From: a virus | Direction: 5' to 3' (one strand) | Length of the DNA stretch: 38,256 bases | IMG/VR virus record: IMGVR_UViG_3300046791_000304 | Location: 1 to 38,256 of that record | Shown here: one piece after another, positions 5,817 through 14,056 of the stretch | Position numbering within the stretch: the first letter of the stretch is position 1 | Layout of the letters: each line of letters opens with the position of its first letter | Notes under the pieces: generated by a model | What the model was told of the DNA's origin: nothing | The model's database searches: none | The model's input: the letters and a program-made list of their open reading frames with translations, nothing else | Position numbers and translations under genes: made by a program

Positions 5817-7724
5817 GTGACGAACGTCCGCCACATGCCGCACGACCAGGCGGACCAGGACGGCCCCGAGCGGTACGACGCCGAGCGGTACGTCCTCGGC
5901 GACTGCATGCACCACCCCAAGAAGATCAACGAAGTCCGGGCCGTCATCCGCCGCGACGACTTCGCACTCCCCGCCCACGAGCTGATCTGGGACGTGATCG
6001 GCCACCTCCACGACACCGGCCAGCCCATCAGCCCCCTCGCCCTGCGCCTGGAACTGGAGAAGCGGAAGGAACTGCAACGCGCAGGCGGCATCAGCTACAT
6101 CAACCAGCTCGGCGACTACAGACTCGACGCCGAATACCACGCACACATCGTCCGCCGTGACGCCGACCTCCGCGCCGAAGCCGACCTCGGCCGCCGCATC
6201 GTCCAGCAGGCCACCGCCCCCGACGCCGAGCCCGGCGCAGCGGTCACGTTCATCGACGACTACCTCCAGCAGCAGAAGGAACGTGCCGCCGGCCGCTCCG
6301 GCGATCCCGCCGATGCCCTGCTGGCCGAACTCCTCGACGCCAGCTCCCTCGACAACATGCCCACCCTGGAGCCCCTCGTCGGTGACCTCCTCCACCTCGA
6401 CAGCCTCGCCCGCGTCGTCGGCCCCTCCGGGCACATGAAGTCGTTCATGGTCATCGACTTCGCCGCGCACGTCGGCACCGGCTTGAAGTGGCACGGCCAC
6501 CACGTCCGCCAGGGCACCGTCGTCTACCTCGTCGCCGAGGGCGCCCGCGGCATCCGCAAGCGGGTCCGCGCCTGGGAGAAGCACCACGGCCTGAAGATGA
6601 CCGACGTCCTGTTCTTGCCCCGGCCCGTCCAGGCGATGAGCCCCGAGTGGGACACCCTCATCGAGGCGATGCGCCGCCTCGCCCCGTCGATGATCGTCAT
6701 CGACACCCAGGCCCGCATCAGCGTCGGCGTCGAAGAGAACTCCGCCAAGGAGTTGGGCCTCGTCGTCGACCGCATGGAGCAGCTCCGCGCCGCCACCGGC
6801 GCGTGCGTCCTCGTCATCCACCACACCGGTCACGTCGGCGAGCACGGCCGCGGCAGCTCCTCCGCCAAGGGCGCGTTGCAGTCCGAGCTGCACGTGTCGA
6901 AGAAGGGCGACCGCGCCGCCAACATCGTCATCACGCTGAAGACCGGCAAGCAGAAGGACGACGAAGAGGGCGCAGACCTCCAGTTCGGGCTGAAGGTCGT
7001 CACCATCGACGGCGAGTACAAGCCCGACGGCCGGCCCGTCACCTCGGTCGTCCTGGAGTCCCTCGACGTGCGGCCCGCCGAGCTGGTGAAGGGCACGCCG
7101 GAGTGGCTCGTCACCGTGCTGGACCGGGCGCACGTCCCGCTGAAGTGGGGCAGCCCCCGCGTCCACAAGTGGTGCACCGAATACAAGATCCAGATGCGCA
7201 AGGACAAGATCGAAGAAGCCGTCCGCCTACGGAAGAGCCGGGACTCCTTCGACGAGGCGCAAAACGGGACGGGGGATGACATCCCTGACCCCTATATCGG
7301 GACGGGGGATGACGAGTCGGACATCGACCCTGTGGGGGTGTCCGATTCACCCCGAAATACCTCCCCCCAAACCTCCCCCGCGATCTTGAACGGCCACCTC
7401 CCCCACGATCTTGGGGGGAGGCCGGGGGAGTTCGGGCAAAACCCCACGTCAAACATCCCCCCAGCTTCGGGGGGAGATCGGGGGGAGCCCCTAACAGCAC
7501 CTCCCTCCCCCCGCCCCTCCTCTAGGGAGGGGGGAGGTGCGGGGGACGACAGGGAAAACACCACCCCCACCGGACCCCCCTGCACCGTCTGCGACAAGCC
7601 CCTCCACGGCTACAGACGAGACCGCGGATACGACACCTGCCTCAGCTGCGACCCCATGACCGGAAGCCACCCCGACAGGCCCAGCCACCCGCCAGCCGAA
7701 GACGAACACCACGGCGCCGCCTGA
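5817..7724 (+). CDS. DnaB N-domain / RepA-type ATPase (replicative helicase-like)
   Basis: The 635-residue product (GTG start after GAGGAG) has a DnaB N-terminal domain at about residues 20-100 (ERYVLGDCM, DDFALPAHELIWDVI). It then has an AAA_25/RepA-like RecA-fold ATPase with Walker A GPSGHMKS (202-209), Walker B MIVID (292-296) and VLVIHHTGH (331-339). Residues from about 480 to 590 are a low-complexity Gly/Pro/Ser linker encoded by the G-tract region at 7265-7540. The protein ends in a CxxC-type zinc knuckle (CTVCDK, then CLSC). RepA/AAA_25 proteins are hexameric helicases; the domain pairing suggests the phage's own replicative helicase. An in-frame start further upstream would overlap the antitoxin gene and is unlikely. 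Confidence 0.85.
   Translation: MTNVRHMPHDQADQDGPERYDAERYVLGDCMHHPKKINEVRAVIRRDDFALPAHELIWDVIGHLHDTGQPISPLALRLELEKRKELQRAGGISYINQLGDYRLDAEYHAHIVRRDADLRAEADLGRRIVQQATAPDAEPGAAVTFIDDYLQQQKERAAGRSGDPADALLAELLDASSLDNMPTLEPLVGDLLHLDSLARVVGPSGHMKSFMVIDFAAHVGTGLKWHGHHVRQGTVVYLVAEGARGIRKRVRAWEKHHGLKMTDVLFLPRPVQAMSPEWDTLIEAMRRLAPSMIVIDTQARISVGVEENSAKELGLVVDRMEQLRAATGACVLVIHHTGHVGEHGRGSSSAKGALQSELHVSKKGDRAANIVITLKTGKQKDDEEGADLQFGLKVVTIDGEYKPDGRPVTSVVLESLDVRPAELVKGTPEWLVTVLDRAHVPLKWGSPRVHKWCTEYKIQMRKDKIEEAVRLRKSRDSFDEAQNGTGDDIPDPYIGTGDDESDIDPVGVSDSPRNTSPQTSPAILNGHLPHDLGGRPGEFGQNPTSNIPPASGGDRGEPLTAPPSPRPSSREGGGAGDDRENTTPTGPPCTVCDKPLHGYRRDRGYDTCLSCDPMTGSHPDRPSHPPAEDEHHGAA
7265..7540 (+). repeat. G/C-tract direct and inverted repeats in the helicase linker
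   Basis: This coding stretch contains a 16-bp direct repeat, CGGGACGGGGGATGAC (7265-7280 and 7298-7313). It also has a 17-bp near repeat starting CCTCCCCC (7372-7388 and 7397-7413, one mismatch). Hairpins occur at 7397-7421 (8-bp stem), 7456-7475 (7-bp stem) and 7514-7532 (7-bp stem, inside a larger 7498-7539 structure). Runs of five or six G recur on the top strand and could form quadruplexes. Base use differs sharply from the flanking coding sequence. Confidence 0.7.
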
Positions 7725-7750
7725 CCGCACCACCGGAGGAGACACCCCGA

Positions 7751-8314
7751 ATGACCACCACCATCCCGCCCGTCGTCACCGAGGACGAGCTCACCGCCTG
7801 GCTCGTCGAAGCCCTCGGCGAGCACGTATCCGGCGACTACGAGGCGACCCGACTACTCCTCGCCACCTTCGACCTCGCCGCGAAGGAGAGCACCAGCCTC
7901 AACAACCCACACCACATCGCGAACTGCATCGCCTCCACACCCCGTGACGGCGTCCTGTGGATGCCAGTCGAGACCACGGCCACCGCGAAGGCCCTGCACA
8001 AGGCGTACCGAATCACCCGCAAGCCCGCCGACCACGCCCAGCGCCTCGTCGAACTCCCGATGCCGGTCGTGGTCAGCCGCCACCAGTGCCCGTTCTGCCG
8101 CCGCTACACCCGCGCCGACATCCGCCAGGTGCAGAACCACATGGGCCGCTGCTGGCAGAACCCGGGCCTGCGCTGCTGCAAGACCTGCGTCCAGCACCAA
8201 GACGGCAGCCACCCCGAGGACGACGAATCGTGCAGGCATCCCAACGGGCCCGAGTGGGACGACTACCGCTTCCCAGTCCTGCACTGCCCGCTCTGGGAAC
8301 GGAAGGCCGCCTGA
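7751..8314 (+). CDS. Cys/His-rich hypothetical protein
   Basis: The 187-residue protein has an N-terminal helical half and a C-terminal half with CPFC (residues 113-116), an HMGRC segment, CCKTC and further Cys/His residues, probably two zinc sites. GGAGGA precedes the ATG by a short spacer. It follows the helicase gene by 26 bases and probably shares its transcript, so a role in replication or DNA binding is plausible but not shown. The 151 bases after it (8315-8465) are A/C-rich and hold no gene or clear hairpin that I can see. Confidence 0.65.
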   Translation: MTTTIPPVVTEDELTAWLVEALGEHVSGDYEATRLLLATFDLAAKESTSLNNPHHIANCIASTPRDGVLWMPVETTATAKALHKAYRITRKPADHAQRLVELPMPVVVSRHQCPFCRRYTRADIRQVQNHMGRCWQNPGLRCCKTCVQHQDGSHPEDDESCRHPNGPEWDDYRFPVLHCPLWERKAA

Positions 8315-8465
8315 CCGAGACCGGACCACGCACCAACACCCGCCACGCCATCACGACCGCACGACAACGCCATCCGCCCTCCACCCCAACTGGCTGACCG
8401 TTCAGTAGTAGCCGCAGCCCACACCACCCCGCCCCACCCACCCGACAGAACGGAAACACGGACAA

Positions 8466-9248
8466 ATGACCGCCGACACGCTCGCCCTCGATCTCGCCCC
8501 GCCCCCCGGCGGTCAGATCCTCCACGCCTCCGCCCGGGCCACCGTCATCTGGGGCGACTGCCGCGACCCGGCAGTCATCGCCCAGGTCCCCGACGGTTAC
8601 GGCCTCCTGTGCACCGACCCGCCCTACGGCATCAACTACCGCAGCAACTGGGCGCGCCGCCCCGCCATCGCCGGAGACGACGGAACCCACGACTGGCCCG
8701 CCATCCTCGGCGAATGGGCCGCCCCCGGCGGCAGCCACGACCGTGGCCTCGCCGGAAGCCGCCACGTGTACGTCTTCGGCTACACGCCTGAGGAACTGGC
8801 AGAGCCGCTGCGGCTCGGCGCGGTCACCGGCCTGGTCTGGGACAAAATACTGATGAGCCAAGGGGATCTGGCCGCAGCGTGGGGGGTGACCCACGAACCG
8901 ATCGCCTTCGGAGTCCATCGCAAGCGCCCTTCCGCCCGCGCGTCTGGACGAGGGGCTCTGGCGGCCCGGCTTCGCAAAGGGTCGGTGCTCCGCTACCGGC
9001 GACCGAACGGGGCCACCCGGCACCCGAACGAGAAGCCTGTCCCGCTGATGGCTGACCTGATCGAGTCGTCGACCGTGCGCGGGGATCTGGTCGTGGATCC
9101 GTGCGCAGGCTCCGGCAGCACTGGCGTGGCCGCGGTCCTCGAAGGCCGCCGCTGCTTCCTCGTCGAAGTCAACCGCCATGACGCCGAACTGTGCGTACAG
9201 CGCGTCCAGGCCGCCGAGAAGATCGCCACCCTCGTTGACGCCGCCTGA
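8466..9248 (+). CDS. DNA N6-adenine / N4-cytosine methyltransferase
   Basis: The 260-residue protein has the catalytic DPPYG motif (residues 51-55) and a C-terminal AdoMet-binding DPCAGSGSTG (210-219), preceded by HPNEKP. This is the motif order of beta-class amino-methyltransferases (N6_N4_Mtase family). It transfers methyl from AdoMet to adenine N6 or cytosine N4 in a target I cannot read from sequence. No restriction enzyme gene is adjacent, so it is probably an orphan that protects phage DNA or marks it. A strong hairpin follows at 9258-9288. Confidence 0.88.
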   Translation: MTADTLALDLAPPPGGQILHASARATVIWGDCRDPAVIAQVPDGYGLLCTDPPYGINYRSNWARRPAIAGDDGTHDWPAILGEWAAPGGSHDRGLAGSRHVYVFGYTPEELAEPLRLGAVTGLVWDKILMSQGDLAAAWGVTHEPIAFGVHRKRPSARASGRGALAARLRKGSVLRYRRPNGATRHPNEKPVPLMADLIESSTVRGDLVVDPCAGSGSTGVAAVLEGRRCFLVEVNRHDAELCVQRVQAAEKIATLVDAA

Positions 9249-9257
9249 CCACAGACA

Positions 9258-9288
9258 CGGCCGCCCCGCGGGCTATGCGGGGCGGCCG
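9258..9288 (+). terminator. Hairpin terminator after the methyltransferase
   Basis: A perfect 12-bp inverted repeat (CGGCCGCCCCGC with GCGGGGCGGCCG) with a 7-base loop begins nine bases after the methyltransferase stop. The stem is entirely G/C and has no T-run. Confidence 0.7.
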
Positions 9289-9325
9289 GCCCATCCGATC
9301 CCACCACACGGCCAGGAGCCACACC

Positions 9326-10774
9326 ATGACCACACCCGCCAGCCCGACCGCCCTCGATCTGCTGAAGCGGGCCGAGTCCTACCTGTCCGCACTCCACGGC
9401 TCCGTCGCCCGGCACGACAACCTCGCCGCGAACCTGGGCTGCGCGGGCTGCGAACTGCGGGACAAGATCCGCAACGAGCTGGCCGCCATCGACTGGACCG
9501 ACGGCCATCCGCAGTTGGAGGCGATCGCTGCCGCCGTGTGGGAGCAGTGCGGGCGCAGCGACAACGGCAGTTGCGTCGAAGACGACCCGAGGAACATCGC
9601 CGCGGCTGCACTCGCTGCCGTGTTGCCGCCGCCAGCCGACTCCGCCGCCGAGGAGGCGTACCGGCTCGCCCTGTCGACCGCCCTCGGCCTCGGCACAGCA
9701 GCCAACTGGGAGGCGATCCGCGACCGGGCCGAAGACCTGACGGCCGAGGTCGAGCAGCTCACCGAGACGAGCCGTCGACTCCTGGAGCAGCGGCAGGAGA
9801 TGGCTGCCGAGCGGTTCGTATGGCAGGAGCGTGGCGATCGGGCGGAGGCTCGCGTCCGGCAGTTGGAGGCCGCCGCGCCCGTCGACCGGGCCACCGTCGA
9901 GGAGCACCGGCTGGCCCTGTCCGACGCGTTGGGGCTGGGCACGGGCGCGCCGTGGGATGCGATCCGCGACCGGGTCACGGAGCTGGCACTCCCGCCGCTC
10001 GGACAGGACCCCGTTGCCCGACGGCTAGGACTGGTGGCCGAGCACCGGGCCACCGTCCTCAACGAGGCCGCCGAGGTGGCGGAGTCCTTCGACATCGACG
10101 CGAGCCCCCAAGCGGTCGCCGCCGAGTTGCGCAGTCTGGCCGACGAGGAGCGTGCCGAGCGGGAGGCGCAGGCCCACCTCGACCAGCTCGCCGACGAACT
10201 ACCCCCCGCGCCTGCCGCCGACCGGGCCGCGCTCTCCGCGAAGCTCTGGCAGATCGCCTGGCACCACATCGTCGCCGAGTGGATCTGCTGCGAACCGCTC
10301 GACCCAGAGCACGACCTGTGCGCCAAGGGCTATGCGGCGCTGGAGATGGCCAAGGCCCTGCTCGTCGACAGCGATCCGGAGGAGGCGTGGAATCCGGCGG
10401 CCCCGCTGCTGGACGCGGTCCTCGCCGAACTCGGGGCCGCCGCGTCGTGTCCCGACCCGATCGAGTGCGGGCACGAAGCCGCACTCGGACAGGCGCAGAC
10501 CGCCGTCGCCGAACTGGCCCAAGCCCTGCGTCTCACCCGCGAGTACTTCGGTGAGGAGCTGCTCCCGCCTGTCGAGGGCTGGTCCTGGTACGACGCGCTG
10601 CGCCGTCACGCGCCGCACGAGCTGCCCGCCGTTGTCCCGGCCGGGGCTGGCGAGACGTCGTGCCCCGGCTTCCCCGACGGCTGCCCGACCCTCATCGCCG
10701 TCGTACCCACCGTGGGCAGCACACACGGCGGCGGCCTCCGCTGCGGCTGCTACGACGAGAAGAGCACGCCGTGA
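9326..10774 (+). CDS. Large helical hypothetical protein with internal duplication
   Basis: The 482-residue protein is Ala/Glu/Leu-rich and mostly helical. It contains two clear copies of a 28-residue unit with the core RLALS-ALGLGT followed by W-AIRDR (about residues 112-138 and 192-218). Coiled-coil-like sequence lies between and after them. A Cys pair near the N-terminus (CAGC) and a Cys-rich end could bind metal. AGGAG lies seven bases before ATG 9326; an in-frame ATG at 9275 sits inside the terminator and is rejected. Function unknown. Confidence 0.7.
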   Translation: MTTPASPTALDLLKRAESYLSALHGSVARHDNLAANLGCAGCELRDKIRNELAAIDWTDGHPQLEAIAAAVWEQCGRSDNGSCVEDDPRNIAAAALAAVLPPPADSAAEEAYRLALSTALGLGTAANWEAIRDRAEDLTAEVEQLTETSRRLLEQRQEMAAERFVWQERGDRAEARVRQLEAAAPVDRATVEEHRLALSDALGLGTGAPWDAIRDRVTELALPPLGQDPVARRLGLVAEHRATVLNEAAEVAESFDIDASPQAVAAELRSLADEERAEREAQAHLDQLADELPPAPAADRAALSAKLWQIAWHHIVAEWICCEPLDPEHDLCAKGYAALEMAKALLVDSDPEEAWNPAAPLLDAVLAELGAAASCPDPIECGHEAALGQAQTAVAELAQALRLTREYFGEELLPPVEGWSWYDALRRHAPHELPAVVPAGAGETSCPGFPDGCPTLIAVVPTVGSTHGGGLRCGCYDEKSTP

Positions 10775-11028
10775 TCGCTGAGGCCATCGACACCCTGTTC
10801 ATCGTCTGCCGCGCCCTCCTCGCCTGGATCGCCGTGGGCGCGTTCGTGGTCACGGTCTGCCTGTTCACGGGGATCGCGGTCATCGCTCAGGGCGTGAAGG
10901 GGGTACGGCGGATGTCGGCCGGGCCGTCGTGGGCGTACGGCAGGTTCGGTGCCCGGATGTTCGCCCGCGCCCGTCTCAGGCGCTCCAGCGGGCGCACAGA
11001 GCCTCAGGCGTACCGGGAGGCAGCGTGA
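10771..11028 (+). CDS. Small membrane protein
   Basis: The 85-residue product starts at a GTG overlapping the previous stop. Residues 8-42 are hydrophobic (FIVCRALLAWIAVGAFVV onward), enough for one long or two short membrane spans, followed by a basic Arg-rich cytoplasmic tail. No family is recognised. Confidence 0.6.
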   Translation: MIAEAIDTLFIVCRALLAWIAVGAFVVTVCLFTGIAVIAQGVKGVRRMSAGPSWAYGRFGARMFARARLRRSSGRTEPQAYREAA

Positions 11029-11108
11029 TCGCCCACTCGATCAGCGCCACCCACCCCACCCTCAGCCAGGCCACACACACGATCCGCACCCACCGAAAGG
11101 ACAACTGA
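11025..11108 (+). CDS. Possible 27-residue small ORF
   Basis: A GTG overlapping the preceding stop (GTGA) opens 27 codons ending in TGA just before the next ATG at 11110. GGGAGG lies four bases upstream of the GTG. It could be a coupling peptide that carries ribosomes across the gap to the next gene. The Thr/His-rich sequence has no recognised motif, so it may also be chance. Confidence 0.25.
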   Translation: MIAHSISATHPTLSQATHTIRTHRKDN

Positions 11109-11109
11109 C

Positions 11110-11550
11110 ATGGGCTGGTCCAGCGCCAACGACATCTTCAACCCCGTCGCCCGCTCCCTCATCGACGCCGGAGTCAGCGACAGCACCAAGCTCGTCGTCC
11201 TCGGCGGCCTCATCAGGCAGCTCCAGGACAACGACTGGGACACCGAAGACGAGAGCCTGGAGGACTTCCTCGACGACCCCGCCGTCATCCGGGCCTTCGC
11301 CGACCGCGGCGTTCACCTCTCCGACAAGCGCTGCTGCCGTGCCGAACACGCCGGAGACCCCGCCGCGCACCTGCTCGCCCTCCGGCACGAGGACGTCGAC
11401 GAGGGCGAGATGGCGCGCGCCATCGACACCTACGCCCATCACCTGGCCGAACGAATCCGCTGCACCCGGGATGACACGAAGGGTGCCGTGCAGGCCACGA
11501 AGGTCATGGACTTTGCCGCTGACCTCATCGACCCCGAGGTGAAGCGATGA
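11110..11550 (+). CDS. Hypothetical protein
   Basis: A 146-residue acidic protein, predicted mostly helical, with a CCRAEH segment in the middle. The ATG has a GAAAGGA Shine-Dalgarno. Its stop overlaps the next ATG (ATGA), placing it first in a chain of overlapping small genes that runs to 14349. Function unknown. Confidence 0.65.
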   Translation: MGWSSANDIFNPVARSLIDAGVSDSTKLVVLGGLIRQLQDNDWDTEDESLEDFLDDPAVIRAFADRGVHLSDKRCCRAEHAGDPAAHLLALRHEDVDEGEMARAIDTYAHHLAERIRCTRDDTKGAVQATKVMDFAADLIDPEVKR

Positions 11551-11951
11551 CGCCGAGCCTGCGCACCGCCCACACCTGCACCACCGCCACCATCCTCAGC
11601 CTCGCCACCGCCATCTACGGCGCCACCATCAGCTACTGGCTCACCATCCCCGGCCTCTGGGTCGGCACGCTCGCCTGGTGGTGCGCCATCCGCGCCTACG
11701 AAGACCACCAGCAGATTCTCGCCCGCCACGGCCAAGAGCAGCGCGCCGCCACCGGGCCGGCCGAACTCCCGCCGCCGTGCTGCCAGTTCTGGACCCACTC
11801 CAACGGCGTCGTGCACGGACCCGACTGCACCCGCCCGCCGCTCGCACGCCGTGACCGCTACCGGCTCAGCGCCGCCGACCAAGCCGTCTTCCAACAGCTC
11901 GCCGCGCGCATCGATCTGCCCGGCCCCAACGACAGGAGCAGCGCCGCATGA
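11547..11951 (+). CDS. Membrane protein with two N-terminal spans
   Basis: The 134-residue protein has two hydrophobic stretches (about residues 12-30 and 34-50, the second Trp-rich). A soluble C-terminal domain follows with CCQFW and a DCTRPP segment. It overlaps both neighbours by four bases. No family is recognised; a cell-envelope role is inferred only from the spans. Confidence 0.6.
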   Translation: MTPSLRTAHTCTTATILSLATAIYGATISYWLTIPGLWVGTLAWWCAIRAYEDHQQILARHGQEQRAATGPAELPPPCCQFWTHSNGVVHGPDCTRPPLARRDRYRLSAADQAVFQQLAARIDLPGPNDRSSAA

Positions 11952-12337
11952 ACGACCAGCCCGCATCCCCAGCACCGCTCGCCGCCGGGCTCCCCCTCGT
12001 CCAAGGCCGCTGCCCGGCCTGCGGCACGAAGGGCCTGTTCCTCGGCGCGGGCGGCTACATCACCTGCAGCCGGGCCGACTGCCCCAACCCCGACGCGGCG
12101 GCAGCGCTCCTCTGCGACGACCAGCCCGTCGAGCGGCAGCTGGCCACACTCCGGGCCGCCTGCATCAGTCTCACCGCCCGCGGCTTCGACAGCCTGTCCG
12201 CGACCTGGGTCCTCGAACTCCTCGACGGCCCGACCGAAGCAGCCGCCGTCCCGTGCCCGGCCTGCTCGCGCGCCGACCAGGCCGGACTTGCACCCGCCGA
12301 ACAGCACCCCGCCTGCGCCAGCACGGAGCAGCCATGA
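11948..12337 (+). CDS. Zinc-ribbon hypothetical protein
   Basis: The 129-residue product has a clear zinc-ribbon near the N-terminus: CPACG, then YITCSRADCPNP (about residues 22-47). A second CPAC lies near residue 100. This type of small ribbon protein is frequent in Streptomyces phages. The gene overlaps its neighbours by four bases each. Role unknown; nucleic-acid binding is possible. Confidence 0.65.
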   Translation: MNDQPASPAPLAAGLPLVQGRCPACGTKGLFLGAGGYITCSRADCPNPDAAAALLCDDQPVERQLATLRAACISLTARGFDSLSATWVLELLDGPTEAAAVPCPACSRADQAGLAPAEQHPACASTEQP

Positions 12338-12684
12338 CCCTCCCGCCCGTCCCCGTCCACACCCACCAGTGGGACGGCACCCGCAACCTCCCCGCCTGGC
12401 TCACCCGGCACCACCACTGGGACGGCCCCCGGCTTGTCATCCACACCCTCGACGGTGATGCCCGCCCCCAGCCCGGGTGGACGGTCATTCACTGGTCGGA
12501 CGACGCTGTCGCCGTCTGCACGCCGCGGATCGCCGAACGCGAGTACGGACCCGGCGGACCGTGGGCTCGGGCGGAGCGCGCCGAGGCGGCCGTGGAACAT
12601 GTACGGGATGCCCTCGCCGCAGCAGCCCGCCGCCCGCGAACAACCCCGAACAACCCCGCCACCAGCAGCGAGGAGCAGCACTGA
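12334..12684 (+). CDS. Small phage protein with a PGxW-type C-terminal motif
   Basis: The 116-residue protein has repeated HxWDG segments near the N-terminus. A middle part reads QPGWTVIHW followed by a short beta stretch and AEREYGP, resembling the short PGDW...Y(E) module found in many unrelated phage proteins. The similarity is by eye and weak. The last 25 residues are Arg/Pro/Asn-rich. It overlaps both neighbours. Confidence 0.6.
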   Translation: MTLPPVPVHTHQWDGTRNLPAWLTRHHHWDGPRLVIHTLDGDARPQPGWTVIHWSDDAVAVCTPRIAEREYGPGGPWARAERAEAAVEHVRDALAAAARRPRTTPNNPATSSEEQH

Positions 12685-13025
12685 TGGCCCACTCTCCGCC
12701 CACTCTCCGCCTCAAGGTCGACGCCGACTGCACAGCCGCCGGAGAACTCACCCCGCGCATCCGTACCGCCATCCACGAGGCCCTCGAAGCCGCCGAGCGT
12801 ATGGGCGTTGACGACGTGGCTGGGGCTGCGGCGTACGCGGTGATGATCGAGATCCTGCAAGTGCGGAAGGCGACTCCGGCCGAGGCGGCGATCGCACGCG
12901 TCCGGGCCCTGCACCGCGACTGGGAGAACGACCCGGGCCACTGCGCCCACTGCACCGGGCCAGACGGCAACCTCGTGGCGTTCCCCTGCCCGACGATCCG
13001 CGCACTCAACGGGGAGGAGCAGTGA
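12684..13025 (+). CDS. Hypothetical protein
   Basis: The 113-residue protein starts at an ATG overlapping the previous stop (TGATG). A helical N-terminal part is followed by a C-terminal HCAHC segment and one more Cys, which may bind zinc. The stop overlaps the GTG of the next gene. Not recognised. Confidence 0.6.
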   Translation: MAHSPPTLRLKVDADCTAAGELTPRIRTAIHEALEAAERMGVDDVAGAAAYAVMIEILQVRKATPAEAAIARVRALHRDWENDPGHCAHCTGPDGNLVAFPCPTIRALNGEEQ

Positions 13026-13315
13026 CCATGGAACTCCTCTTCATCCACACCGACCCCGTCCAAGAGATCGCCGCCGAACCCGCCACCCTCGACCTGCTGA
13101 AAGACATCCTCCGGCCCAAGGCCGTCGAACCCCGAGCCACACCGGAACTCCTCACCGCCGCCCGCGCGATGGACTGGCCGCTCGTGTACGACAAGACGAT
13201 CCTGCCGGGCTACGTTCACTGCCGCCCGACACCGGGCGCGGCACCGCCGCTCAGCGGTGCGGAGGTCGAGGAGTACTGGCGCGTCCTTACGTCGACCGGA
13301 GGGGAGCCGGCGTGA
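13022..13315 (+). CDS. Hypothetical protein
   Basis: A 97-residue soluble protein from a GTG overlapping the previous stop; an ATG two codons later is an alternative start. It is Pro-rich in the middle and acidic at the ends. No motif is recognised. The stop overlaps the next GTG. Confidence 0.55.
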   Translation: MTMELLFIHTDPVQEIAAEPATLDLLKDILRPKAVEPRATPELLTAARAMDWPLVYDKTILPGYVHCRPTPGAAPPLSGAEVEEYWRVLTSTGGEPA

Positions 13316-13695
13316 CGACGAGCCAGCTCATCGCGTCCGCCATCACCTGGGTTGCCGCCATCGCAGCCGTGATCGGCGCCGCGCTTTCATGGCGTGCGCA
13401 GCAGCAGACTCGGGACACTCTCCTCGCCGTCCGCGCCGAGCGGCGCACCTTCACCACCCCCGGCGGCGGCGAGGTCACCGTCACGGCGCCTATGTCGGAT
13501 GCGGAGTACGAGGAGCTGAAGGCACGCTGGCTGGAGACGTACGGCAAGCCGGGCACCGCACACCCGGTCGTCGAGCTTGATCCGGATGAGGCCGTGTGTG
13601 AGGTGTACCGGCTGCCGACCACGTCCGAGAGCAGCGGGCTGTGTGCTCGCTGCGGCATGTTCGACTACAAGCACCACGAGGCGCGCCATGTCTGA
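13312..13695 (+). CDS. Single-pass membrane protein
   Basis: The 127-residue product has an N-terminal hydrophobic segment (about residues 6-26) followed by a basic and then acidic soluble domain. It ends in a CARCG zinc-like pair and a His-rich tail. GTG start overlaps the previous stop. Function unknown. Confidence 0.6.
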   Translation: MTTSQLIASAITWVAAIAAVIGAALSWRAQQQTRDTLLAVRAERRTFTTPGGGEVTVTAPMSDAEYEELKARWLETYGKPGTAHPVVELDPDEAVCEVYRLPTTSESSGLCARCGMFDYKHHEARHV

Positions 13696-14056
13696 GCCCG
13701 AGCTGCACGTCCGCGACCTCACCCCGCCGCTCCTCGTCACCGCCTGCGAGACCGGCCGGCACATCGCCCACCCCGGCGACACGTGCGAGGAGACCGACGA
13801 ACTACGGGCCGTGTTCCAGGCCTACCTGGAACGCAGTCTCACGCAGGCGTACGCGGAGGCGGCAGCCGAGACTGATCGGCTCGTTGACCAGTGGCTCCTC
13901 ACTGGCGAGAGCACGGGCGCGCCCCTCGGCTTCCTCGCCCTGGAAGACGTCCCCGAGCCCACCCCGGCCGAGCGGGCGTTCGCGATCCTCGAACCCCACC
14001 TCACCGACATCCCCCTGTACCGGCCCCGAGGAAGGACCCTCCGATGGCCCGCTTGA
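13688..14056 (+). CDS. Hypothetical protein
   Basis: The 122-residue acidic protein begins at an ATG eight bases inside the previous gene. It is largely helical with two Cys in the first third (VTACETGRH, DTCEE). It overlaps the next gene by thirteen bases. No family is recognised. Confidence 0.55.
   Translation: MSEPELHVRDLTPPLLVTACETGRHIAHPGDTCEETDELRAVFQAYLERSLTQAYAEAAAETDRLVDQWLLTGESTGAPLGFLALEDVPEPTPAERAFAILEPHLTDIPLYRPRGRTLRWPA

Noticed and set aside
5679-7166. Long open frame on the minus strand (about 495 codons) opposite the helicase gene
   Set aside because: It is a GC-bias shadow: Val/Asp/Ala/Gly-rich with no motif, no ribosome site, and it mirrors a clearly coding plus-strand gene.
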